The position numbers and the translations under genes were made by a program. From positions 57,451 to 121,450 of the forward strand of contig NZ_UTHA01000091.1 in the NCBI RefSeq assembly GCF_900582195.1: a stretch of DNA of 64,000 nt. The letters run 5' to 3'. Below are positions 50,390 through 59,100 of the stretch, piece after piece; within the stretch, counting starts at the first letter, position 1; each line of letters starts with the position of its first letter. The DNA comes from Pseudomonas viridiflava (GTDB taxonomy: Bacteria > Pseudomonadota > Gammaproteobacteria > Pseudomonadales > Pseudomonadaceae). The notes below the pieces were generated by a model. It had not been told where the DNA came from. It did no database searches and saw only the letters and a program-made list of their open reading frames with translations.

Positions 50390-51406
50390 TTAGTTTTCAT
50401 CGGTGATGAACTCAAAGCTCTTTGCAGTTGCGCGTACTTTTTCTTGCAGATTATCTAGCTCCCTGAGGCTTAGTCGCAGTGATATGTCGTGGCGGTGGGG
50501 AAGGCTGTGACCATACGAAACAAACTGATAGTGATGTGAACTGTTGTATCTCGCAATGCTCTCAGAATGGCTATAGATAATGCCTTCATAATTTCCAGCG
50601 AGAATAAGACCTTTGTATTTGTCAGCATTTTTTTCGATAGAGGAAAAGTTATCGATCCTTATTCTTTCGCAGCGAATTCGAATTTTTTTGAATTCCTCGA
50701 TGATTTTGTCATGCAGGCAGTCATGTGTCGCGGTTGTGAAAATAGCGACTGGGGGGCTTTGCCAAACTTTCAATGACATGGACTCTGGTGTGAGTCGAAC
50801 TCTGCGATGAGTTGCCTTTATAAATTCATATCCGAGTTTTGTGATGCCTTTTTCGCTCGACAGTCCAAGTTGCTTGAGAGTATTGGTTGAGAGTACTTGA
50901 ATAGCACTCATGTTTTTATTTTCCAATACGTCTGCCTGAGACATGATTGTGCTTCCGACCAGCGCAACGATCTCATGTGTCGATGCAATGAACGCCCGTC
51001 TGAGGAGTTCAATGTCGTCAAAGGATAGTTGTTTCAGCGAAAATACGAAGTGCCGCCGGGTCTCCTTGTCAAGTTCGCCAAAACGCAGAGCTAATGTCAG
51101 TTGGGCGTAGGATTCGGCTTTACTGCTATCGCTGTCGTTCATGCAGGCTTGAAGCAGGTCGCCAAACTCGATTTCGTAACCGGGGTTTTCTTTGTTATGA
51201 AGATTTTCCGATGTCAGATTCCCCTCGATTAACGCTTTGCAAAATAACTCGATTCTTTCACTTCTTTTTTCGTCAAGGATTTCGATAACGCGTTTTGCTG
51301 TTTCCGATAACTCTTTCAAACCAGGCATTAGCCCGGCGATCGGTAATATTGTGTCGCCAAGTTGTTTGATAAGTTTGCTTGTTTTACTTGATCTGTCGGT
51401 GCTCAT
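50390..51406 (-). CDS. Unknown soluble protein, 338 residues, second gene of a low-G+C operon
   Basis: I do not recognise a family. The N-terminal 130 residues are helical and charged (LKELSETAKRVIEILDEKRS near 30-50; LTLALRFGELDKETRRHFVF near 104-123). A middle segment, LGLSSEKGITKLGYEFIKAT, looks like a winged-helix or linker part. The C-terminal third, from PPVAIFTTATHDCLHD to ILAGNYEGIIYSHSESIARY, has the alternating strand/helix feel of a Rossmann-like or nucleotide-sensing domain. No signal peptide or membrane helix. GAGGT lies 8 bases before ATG 51406. It follows a multi-spanning membrane protein gene by 68 bases. Codon use (many AAA, GAT, TTT) differs from neighbours, which suggests transfer; a stress or defence role is speculation. 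Confidence 0.72.
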   Translation of the reverse strand: MSTDRSSKTSKLIKQLGDTILPIAGLMPGLKELSETAKRVIEILDEKRSERIELFCKALIEGNLTSENLHNKENPGYEIEFGDLLQACMNDSDSSKAESYAQLTLALRFGELDKETRRHFVFSLKQLSFDDIELLRRAFIASTHEIVALVGSTIMSQADVLENKNMSAIQVLSTNTLKQLGLSSEKGITKLGYEFIKATHRRVRLTPESMSLKVWQSPPVAIFTTATHDCLHDKIIEEFKKIRIRCERIRIDNFSSIEKNADKYKGLILAGNYEGIIYSHSESIARYNSSHHYQFVSYGHSLPHRHDISLRLSLRELDNLQEKVRATAKSFEFITDEN

Positions 51407-51474
51407 ACATTTTTACCTCAAGGTGGCAGTCAAAGTCCGGGGTGTTAAAATCGCTCTAAACAACCGGCAATTTG

Positions 51475-52443
51475 TCACCGCTGGGCGGGCGTCATAAACT
51501 CACAGTGTGCTCGTTCAAAGTGATCTGGAACCTTGACGTGCGCCGTAAAAAAAGTTGTGAAGTCAAATGGCTCGAATGCTTCTGGTGCTACCAGGACGCG
51601 TTGTTGGGTTGGCCCTAAAAAAATGACCGGGCTTTCGCCGGGAATGTTTATGCAGTCATGACGGCTATTGAAATCAAGCGCCTGAGCAATGAGATAAATT
51701 TTTTGCGTCAATTGTTTGTCGGAAAGTTCATTGTTTGTCCAGTTGTAGATCTGAAATCCGAAAATCACCCCGACTAAGGTGAATAAAATCGATTGCCAGG
51801 GAAAATCCGAAGCGAGGTCGGAACGAATAAATCGGCAGAGTCCACGTACGGAATCCCAGATATTCATCGCCACTGCGCATAAGGCGAGGCCAAATAGCCA
51901 AGGAAGCATCAGTTTAAATAAGGTAAGCGCGGTGGTGAAAGCATAAGTTATCGGGATAAGCGTTGCGTCAATAGCAAACACACTATTGACGAGAGCAGCG
52001 GCTTTGCCACTGGCAACCAATAGCATGGCGGTGAATGTGACATAGCATATCCAGCGCGTGGATGTGAGTGTCCAGAGTGCGCTCCATAACTTCGAGCGTT
52101 CGAGCGTAGCGCTCAGGAACAGCACGGCCAGCAATGCTCCCCATGCCTTGAGTGCCAGCCAGTTTTTCTGAATGAATGAAATGTCAGGGTCTGTCTGGCT
52201 TCCATTGGCCATGAGTACCAACGCGAAAAATCCAACCAGCGCGAGCGCCCATTGCATTTTGTTTTGCGCTTCTTTTTCCCGAATGTAGGAGTTGCGCAGA
52301 ATTCGGCGCATTTGAGCATGAATCTCGCGGAGGTAGTATTTAACCGATTTATCATGATTGCGCGATAAGTCGGTTTCACTTCCCCTTAGTTCTCGATGAA
52401 TGCTTTTCAACCACTCTGCGCCCGGTTGCTCCTGTTCCTTCAT
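51475..52443 (-). CDS. Unknown multi-spanning membrane protein, 322 residues, first gene of a low-G+C operon
   Basis: A charged cytoplasmic N terminus of about 62 residues (YYLREIHAQMRRILRNSYIR, helical) is followed by five hydrophobic segments at about 64-80, 95-114, 131-152, 165-193 and 217-234, then a soluble C-terminal part of about 85 residues (ELSDKQLTQKIYLIAQALDF, NIPGESPVIFLGPTQQRVLV). The family is not recognised. GGAG precedes ATG 52443. It is the first gene of a two-gene unit with the 338-residue soluble protein downstream; both share reduced G+C and neither has visible relatives in the window. The pair of a membrane protein with a soluble partner resembles several bacterial effector or abortive-infection systems only in architecture. 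Confidence 0.72.
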   Translation of the reverse strand: MKEQEQPGAEWLKSIHRELRGSETDLSRNHDKSVKYYLREIHAQMRRILRNSYIREKEAQNKMQWALALVGFFALVLMANGSQTDPDISFIQKNWLALKAWGALLAVLFLSATLERSKLWSALWTLTSTRWICYVTFTAMLLVASGKAAALVNSVFAIDATLIPITYAFTTALTLFKLMLPWLFGLALCAVAMNIWDSVRGLCRFIRSDLASDFPWQSILFTLVGVIFGFQIYNWTNNELSDKQLTQKIYLIAQALDFNSRHDCINIPGESPVIFLGPTQQRVLVAPEAFEPFDFTTFFTAHVKVPDHFERAHCEFMTPAQR

Positions 52444-52773
52444 ATAGTGCTCCGTTCAACTGAGTGCTAAGGTTTTCTGGCGTCTACGTTCTGATTGGCG
52501 TTGCCCGCCGGAAAAAAACCGCTTTCGAAGCATCGGCCTTTGCTTGCAAAACTTTAGCTTGGAACGAGGTAGCAGAGTTTTACTTCAACAAATGGCGGAT
52601 CAAAATGAAGGGAGGGTTCTTGATCAGAAAAATTTCTGTTTTTTGCGCATGGCAGGATACAGGCGAGATTCGGGTTTACCTGAAAAGTTATCCGTGATGC
52701 TCTTGATGAAAGGCCGGAAATGCAACCCGGCCATGAGGCACGTCTGTTTCGGTTTTGTGCTGGTTACTTGCCC
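52444..52773. other. Intergenic region, about 330 bases
   Basis: Between the unknown membrane protein gene and the hydrolase gene. An open frame at 52464-52697 plus (77 codons) has no ribosome site and unconvincing composition. A small hairpin, GGCCGG-N8-CCGGCC (about 52713-52732), lies before the end of the hydrolase gene. No other feature seen. Confidence 0.45.
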
Positions 52774-53592
52774 TCAGCGATTCAGAAACGCCAGCAAATC
52801 TTCATTCAATGCCTGCGCATGGGTCACTGCAAAACCATGCGGCGCCCCGGCGTAAACCTTCAGTTCAGCGCCCTTGATCTGCGCCGCCGCCTGTTTGCCG
52901 GTGGTTTCGAGCGGCACGATCTGATCGCCGTCGCCATGGATCACCAAAGTTGGCACATCGATCTTGGCCATGTCCGGGCGGAAGTCGGTTTCCGAGAACG
53001 CCGTGACGCAATCCACGGTGCCTTTGAGCGAGGCCAGCAAGGCGATGTTGAGGGTTTGTGTCAGCACGCCGTCGGAGACTTTCTGGCCTTGATTGGTGCC
53101 ATAGAATGGCGCGGCGAAATCGGCGATGAACTGCGCACGATCCTGCAGCAAGCCGGCCTTGATGCCGTCGAATACAGACCTGTCGACGCCCTGAGGGAAA
53201 TCGGCTTTTTTACCGAACAGCGGCGTCACCGCGCCCAACAGCACCAGACCGGCAACCCGCTCGCTGCCATGGCGGGCGATGTAACGGCTGACGTCGCCGC
53301 CACCCATGGAAAAGCCCACCAGCGTCACGTCGCGCAGGTCCAGATGGTTGATCAGTTGCGCAATGTCATCGGCAAAAGTGTCGTAGTCATAACCGGTCCA
53401 CGGCTGGTCGGAACGGCCGAAACCACGGCGGTCGAAGGCAATGGTGCGATAGCCGCGGCTGCTCAGGTACTCCATCTGGTATTCCCACATGTCGGCATCC
53501 AGTGGCCAGCCGTGGCTGAACAGCACGGGCTTACCGCTGCCCCAATCCTTGTAGTAAATCTCGGTACCGTCTTGTGTGGTGAATGTGCTCAT
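52774..53592 (-). CDS. Alpha/beta hydrolase (non-haem chloroperoxidase-like)
   Basis: A 272-residue alpha/beta-fold enzyme: MSTFTTQDGTEIYYKDWGSG start, oxyanion HGWPLDADMW, nucleophile elbow VGFSMGGGDVSRYI (Ser about residue 95), acid VIHGDGDQIVP (Asp about 225) and AGAPHGFAVTH (His about 254). This is the arrangement of the arylesterase/cofactor-free haloperoxidase group, which hydrolyses esters and can show perhydrolase activity. The start at 53592 suits the family; the frame extends 17 codons. It is divergent from an HxlR regulator, its probable controller. Confidence 0.92.
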   Translation of the reverse strand: MSTFTTQDGTEIYYKDWGSGKPVLFSHGWPLDADMWEYQMEYLSSRGYRTIAFDRRGFGRSDQPWTGYDYDTFADDIAQLINHLDLRDVTLVGFSMGGGDVSRYIARHGSERVAGLVLLGAVTPLFGKKADFPQGVDRSVFDGIKAGLLQDRAQFIADFAAPFYGTNQGQKVSDGVLTQTLNIALLASLKGTVDCVTAFSETDFRPDMAKIDVPTLVIHGDGDQIVPLETTGKQAAAQIKGAELKVYAGAPHGFAVTHAQALNEDLLAFLNR

Positions 53593-53666
53593 GGAAACTC
53601 CTGGTTGAAGGATCGCGCGTGATGCCGTAATGGCGATATTCACTATCAGCGCAAAGCGCTCCGGCT

Positions 53667-53680
53667 ACTTGTATGCAAGT
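53667..53680. promoter_or_regulatory. Inverted repeat ACTTG-N4-CAAGT in the hydrolase/HxlR promoter
   Basis: A symmetric site between the divergent start codons (53592 and 53779), a plausible operator for the HxlR-type regulator. Assigned by position and symmetry only. Confidence 0.45.
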
Positions 53681-53778
53681 GCTGGTTTTACGCTGGTTCA
53701 ACCATGGATCCGCCCCAGAGTTGTATGATGCCACCCAAAGCCGCGTGGCCGACTGATGAATCGAGGGAGTACGTTCAA

Positions 53779-54228
53779 GTGAAGCGCAAAAGCCTGCAGG
53801 GCAATGCCTGCCCGGTTGCCCGGACACTGGACCTGATCGGCGACTGGTGGTCCTTGCTGATCATTCGTGACGCGCTGGACGGGATTCGGCGTTTCAACGA
53901 TTTTCAAAAGAGTCTGGACATCGCAAAGAACATGCTCAGCGCACGCCTCAAGTGTCTGGTAGAGCAGGGGATCCTGCAAGCGAAGCCAGCGACCGATGGC
54001 GGCGCCTATAAGGAATACGTGTTGACCGAGCGCGGCAAAGCCTTGCAGACCGTGATCGTCGCGCTGTCGCAGTGGGGTGGCGAGTTCATGTACGCGCCGG
54101 GTGAACCGGGGTCGGTGATGGTCGATGCGAAGGACCGTCAGCCGATTCGCAAGCTGGCATTGATCGCGGCCGATGGTCGCGCGCTGGCACCGGAGGATGT
54201 CGCGACGCGACTGGGTGTTGAACACTGA
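53779..54228 (+). CDS. HxlR-family transcriptional regulator
   Basis: A 149-residue HxlR regulator starting at a GTG (VKRKSLQGNACPVARTLDLI): the HxlR Cys at about residue 11, GDWWSLLIIRDALDGIRRFN (about 21-40), then the wing LKCLVEQGILQAKPA. GGGAG lies about 10 bases before GTG 53779; upstream ATG codons at 53704 and 53725 would add residues outside the family pattern. It lacks the Cys-rich extension of the other HxlR protein in this window. Divergent from the alpha/beta hydrolase, which it likely represses. Confidence 0.88.
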   Translation: MKRKSLQGNACPVARTLDLIGDWWSLLIIRDALDGIRRFNDFQKSLDIAKNMLSARLKCLVEQGILQAKPATDGGAYKEYVLTERGKALQTVIVALSQWGGEFMYAPGEPGSVMVDAKDRQPIRKLALIAADGRALAPEDVATRLGVEH

Positions 54229-54372
54229 AGGGCGATGCTGTTTCAACATGAGTCATGTACATCTCTCGATACAAACCCGACAAAAGGTTGAAACGATTGT
54301 TTGACGTCAAAATGATGGCCATCTAATATCGCGCCATTATTTTGATGTCACTTTCGTATCGAGGGATCGAAC

Positions 54373-56079
54373 ATGTCCTCACCCGCCCTCGTGGCGAGGT
54401 TGTGCGTAGCGTTGCTGTGCCTGTCTCCACTCCAGATTGCCGTTGCGGCGCCTACACCCGGTGATACCGACCTTATTCGTGACCGCCAGAATCGTTTGCT
54501 CGAAGAGCAGCAGCGGCGCCTCGAAGAACTCAAGGATCTGCCCGGCAAGGACGTCAAGCCTGCGCAGCCGGCCGCCCCCGCCGATACCCGTTGTTTCCCG
54601 ATCAAAGACATCCAGCTCAAGGGTGCCGACAGCCTGTCGGACAGCGAAAAAAACCGTCTGCTCAAACCCTACATCGGCGAATGCCTGGGCGTACCCCAGC
54701 TCAACGAGCTGCTCAAGGTCATCACCGATCACTACATCGAGAAGGGTCTGGTCACTAGCCGGGCCTACTTGCCGCAGCAGGATCTGTCCAGCGGGCACCT
54801 CCAAGTGCTGGTGGTCGAAGGCAAGCTCGAAGGTATGAAAGGCGCGGAAAACAGCCAGTTCTCGGAGCGCGAACTGGCCATGGCTTTTCCCGGCAAAACC
54901 GGTGAACTGGTCAACTTGCGCGAGATCGAGCAGATGGTCGATCAGCTCAACCGTCTGCCCTCCAATCAGGCAAAAATGGAGCTGGCGCCCGGCCAGAACG
55001 TCGGCGGCAGCGAGGTGCTGGTCACCAACGCCCCGCAAAAGCCATGGCGAGTCGGGCTGTCACGCAACAATGACGGCCAGCGCAGCACCGGCGAACAGCA
55101 ATGGGGCACCACGTTCGACTGGGACAGCCCGCTGGGTCTGGCCGATCAGTTGAGCCTGCGCGGTGGTCACGATGCGATGACCGATCATCAGCACACCTCG
55201 CGTAACGCCATGCTCAATTACAGCTTGCCGTGGGGCTGGTGGACGTTCAGCTACACCTACAGCCAGAGCGAATACCGCTCGCAAATCGCCGCCAACCTCT
55301 ACAACTTCAAGCAGACCGGCGACAGCGAAAACCATCAGTTGCGCGCCGAACGAGTGATCCACCGCGACGCCGTCAGCAAGACCTCGCTCAGCGCTGGCCT
55401 GTCGTACCTGCGCACCAACAACTTCATCGAAGACAGCAAGCTCAAGCTGAGCAGCAACCGCATCAGCGAAGCGCAGTTCGGCTTCAACCACGGTAGGCGC
55501 GTCGGCAGTGCCTTCGTCAACTTTGACGCCGGCATGCAAGAAGGCATCGGTGCCTTCGATGCGCAGGGCAGTCACGATCCTGGCCCCGGCGAGCCGAATG
55601 CGCGCTACCGCAAATACACCGCCACCCTGAGCTATTTGCAGCCATTCAAACTCTGGGGTGAGTCGTTCAGTTTCAGCAGCCTGATGACCGGTCAGCGCAG
55701 TGAAGACGTGTTGTTCAGCCCGCAACGCACCAGCCTTGGCGGCTCGTCGTCGATTCGTGGTTACAAGGATCAGTCGCTGTCCGGCGACAGCGGTGGTTAC
55801 TGGCGCAATGACCTGCGCTGGACGCGTCCGGTGACCATCGAATGGCTGCAACCGGTGTTCTCCGAATACGGCACCAGCCTTGGTTACGACCAGGGTGTGA
55901 TCCAGAACGGTCGCTACAACGGCGATCAGCACGGGCGCATGTCGAGCAATTCGCTGGACCTGTTTGCCCGTGGCAAGTACCTGTCCGCCGGGGTGACGTT
56001 TGCCCATTCCCTGGAACGCCCGGATGCGCTGACCGAGCGTGAAGCACCGATCTACTTCCGCCTGGATTTCTTCCTCTAA
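54373..56079 (+). CDS. cdiB: Two-partner secretion outer-membrane transporter (TpsB, ShlB/FhaC/CdiB family)
   Basis: A 568-residue outer-membrane protein of the Omp85-related TpsB group. It has a signal peptide (MSSPALVARLCVALLCLSPL start, cleavage about residue 28), a charged helix-like stretch (RDRQNRLLEEQQRRLEELKD, about 35-55) that plugs the pore in FhaC, two POTRA domains (CFPIKDIQLKGADSL near 78; HLQVLVVEGKLEGMKG near 140) and a 16-strand barrel from about 225 with LGGSSSIRGYKDQSLSGDSG (about 455-474), which holds the conserved lid-lock RGY. It ends in Phe-Leu. A ribosome site GAGGGA precedes ATG 54373. Its partner starts 24 bases later. It secretes that adhesin/toxin to the cell surface. 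Confidence 0.94.
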   Translation: MSSPALVARLCVALLCLSPLQIAVAAPTPGDTDLIRDRQNRLLEEQQRRLEELKDLPGKDVKPAQPAAPADTRCFPIKDIQLKGADSLSDSEKNRLLKPYIGECLGVPQLNELLKVITDHYIEKGLVTSRAYLPQQDLSSGHLQVLVVEGKLEGMKGAENSQFSERELAMAFPGKTGELVNLREIEQMVDQLNRLPSNQAKMELAPGQNVGGSEVLVTNAPQKPWRVGLSRNNDGQRSTGEQQWGTTFDWDSPLGLADQLSLRGGHDAMTDHQHTSRNAMLNYSLPWGWWTFSYTYSQSEYRSQIAANLYNFKQTGDSENHQLRAERVIHRDAVSKTSLSAGLSYLRTNNFIEDSKLKLSSNRISEAQFGFNHGRRVGSAFVNFDAGMQEGIGAFDAQGSHDPGPGEPNARYRKYTATLSYLQPFKLWGESFSFSSLMTGQRSEDVLFSPQRTSLGGSSSIRGYKDQSLSGDSGGYWRNDLRWTRPVTIEWLQPVFSEYGTSLGYDQGVIQNGRYNGDQHGRMSSNSLDLFARGKYLSAGVTFAHSLERPDALTEREAPIYFRLDFFL

Positions 56080-56103
56080 TACCGCCCGCCCCGAGATTCT
56101 GAA

Positions 56104-59100
56104 ATGGACATTCTTCAACCGGCCTTTCTGGCCGGTCGGCCTGCTGCTGTCGAAAAAAACCACGAACACTTCCTGGGTATGCCGAAACGCGGGCTGGCGT
56201 TTCTCTTGGCCAACGTCATGTTCTGGCAACCAATGTGGGCGCAGGCCGACGGTATTGTGGTGGCCAACCCGAACACCTCGCTGGATCGTGCCGGCAACGG
56301 CGTGCCGATCATCAACATTGCCACGCCCAATGCCAGCGGGCTGTCGCATAACCAGTTTCACGATTACAACGTTGGTGCACAGGGCGTAATCCTCAACAAC
56401 GTCACGGCACGCACCGAGCAGTCGCAGCTGGGCGGGATCATTCTCGGTAACCCGAACCTGCGCGGTGCGGCGGCACAAACCATCCTCAACGAAGTCAACG
56501 GCGGCAGCCCGAGTCAGCTGCGCGGTTATACCGAAGTGGCGGGGCAATCAGCGCGAGTGATCGTCGCCAACCCTTACGGCATCACCTGCAACGGTTGCGG
56601 GTTTATCAACTCGCCACGGGTGACGTTGACCACCGGTAAACCGGTGCTCGACGACGGGCGGCTCGATCACTTTCAGGTTGATCAGGGCAGTGTTGCGATT
56701 GATGGCGTCGGTCTCGATGCGAGCAATGTCGACAGTTTTGAAATCATCACCCGCAGTGCGCAGATCAACGCGCAGATTCACGCCAAACGCCTGAACATCA
56801 CCACCGGGCGCAACGACGTCAACGTCGATACTCTCAACGCCACCGCGCGCGCCGACGATGGCAGCGCCAAACCGCAGCTGGCCATCGACTCGTCAGCGCT
56901 CGGCGGCATGTATGCCGGGGCAATCAAACTGGTCGGTACCGAGGCGGGTGTCGGCGTGAAACTGGCAGGTGAACTGGCGGCCAGCGCCGGTGATATTCAA
57001 ATCGACGCCAATGGCCAGTTGAGCATGGCCAAAGCTACCGCCAGCAGTGCCGTCGATATCAAGGCCAAAAGTCTTGATGCCCAAGGACCCGTTTATGCCG
57101 GCACGCAACTGACGGTGCAGACTGCTGAGCAGTTGGTCAGCCAACAGAGCCTTGCCGCCCGCGATAGCGTGCACTTGAGCAGCGGCGGCAGGTTTACCAA
57201 CAACGGGGTGATCGAAGCCGGGGTCAATCCCGACAACGGTCGTAATACCAACGGCGATCTGTCTATCAAAAGCGATGCCTTGAGCAATAGCGGCAGTGTG
57301 TTGGCCAGCCGTTCCCTGAACATTACCGCTGCTGGTGTGCTCGATAACCAGAACGGCATTATCCAGGCACAGAACGTTGCTTTGAGCGTGGCTCGGCTGG
57401 TCAACCAAGGCCTCAATGCACGCATTTATGGGGAAACCGCTCTTGCTTTTAGCGCCCCGGCGGTCGTCAATCTCGACGGCCTGATCCGCTTTGCCGATGG
57501 GCAGGCGGCGACGCTGTCGGTCGACAGTCTCGACAACCGTCAGGGCCGTATCGAACTGGCCAGTGGCAGTCTTGAACTGAATGCCCGCGAGCTGCAGAAC
57601 GCCGATGGCAAAATCATTGCCGGGCACTTGGATGTCGATGCTCGACAACTCGACAACAGCCGAGGCTTGATCGGCTCGAGCCAGGGCGACGCTCATGTTG
57701 TCGCTCGTGAACGCCTGGATAACAGCAAAGGCAAGATTCAGGCGAAAACCACATTGGCAGTGTCCGCAGGTGAATTGCTCAATCGGGGCGGTACGCTCGC
57801 GGCTGACCAAATCAAGGTCACGGCGGCGCGCCTCGATAACAGCACCAAGGGTGTGATCAGTGCCGAAAACGGCGCTGCCGAGCTGGCGTTGGCGCAGGAT
57901 CTGGATAACCACGATGGCAAGGTACAGGCCTCGACTCACCTGAATGTCGCCGCCCAAAGCATCAACAACCGCATGGGCAGTCTCACGGGTAAAACCCTTG
58001 AGGTGACCAGCCGTGGCGCGCTCGACAATACTCAGGGAACGATTTCGTCCGCTGACACGGTGATCACCAGCGCGGACATGGACAACAGCCAGGGTCTGAT
58101 TCAAGGCAACAATCGCCTCAAACTGATCGCAGAGGATTTGGAAAACTCGGGTGGCAAGCTGCTGGGCGGTGTGCTCGATGCAAGTCTGACCAATCTCACC
58201 GGCAACAACGACGGCACCATTAGCGCAGAAAACGGCAAGCTTTCGCTGACGGTTCAGCAGCACCTGAACAACGCCTTGGGCCAACTGCAAGCCAGCCAAG
58301 GTGACATGGATATTTACACCGGTTCGTTCGATAACCGTGGTGGTGTCGTCGCCGCACAGCAGTTGCTGGTGATGGCCAAGGAAGGACATGTCGACAACCG
58401 TGGCGGGCGCATGATCAGTGATGGTCTGAACCTGCACGCTGCCAGCCTTGATAACACTGGCAACGGGCTGTTGGCGGCGGGTGATGATGGGGCTCGACTG
58501 ATCCTTGAACAGCCCGCTCCCGGCCAGTCACGACTGCTCAACAACAATGGCCGTATCCAGAGTGATGCCGGCCTGCACATCGAAAGTGATGTCGTCGACA
58601 ACAGCGCCGGCGTCCTGCTCGGCAAAACCATCGACGTGACCGCCACCCAACTGAGCAACAACGATAAGGGTGGCATCGTCGGCAACGGCGGCGATGTTGC
58701 AGTGACCATCTCCGGTGTCTTCAGCAACGTGACCGGTGTGGTTGATGCCGGTGAACAACGCTTGCTGCTCGAGCAATTCACTGCGCTGGACAATCGAGGC
58801 GGAACCCTGCGCGGCAAGCGTCTGGACATCACCGGCACCTCGATAAACAACAACGATGCCGGCCAGATCCTCGCCGGTAGTGGCGGCCTGAAGATCACTG
58901 GCAAGACCCTCATGAACCAGCAGGGTGTGATCCTCGCCAACGGCAGTCACGCGGGACTGGCACTCGGTAGCGGCACCTTGCAGAACAAGGGCGGTACGGT
59001 GCAAGCCGACTCCTTGGAAATCACCAGCACCGACCTCGACAACAGCGCAGTCAACGGTAAGGCCGGTTTGATCTCCAGTCTGATCGATGACCTGACGCTG

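Noticed and set aside
52464..52697. 77-codon ORF between the unknown operon and the hydrolase gene
   Set aside because: No ribosome site, no conserved features, and codon use does not clearly look coding.
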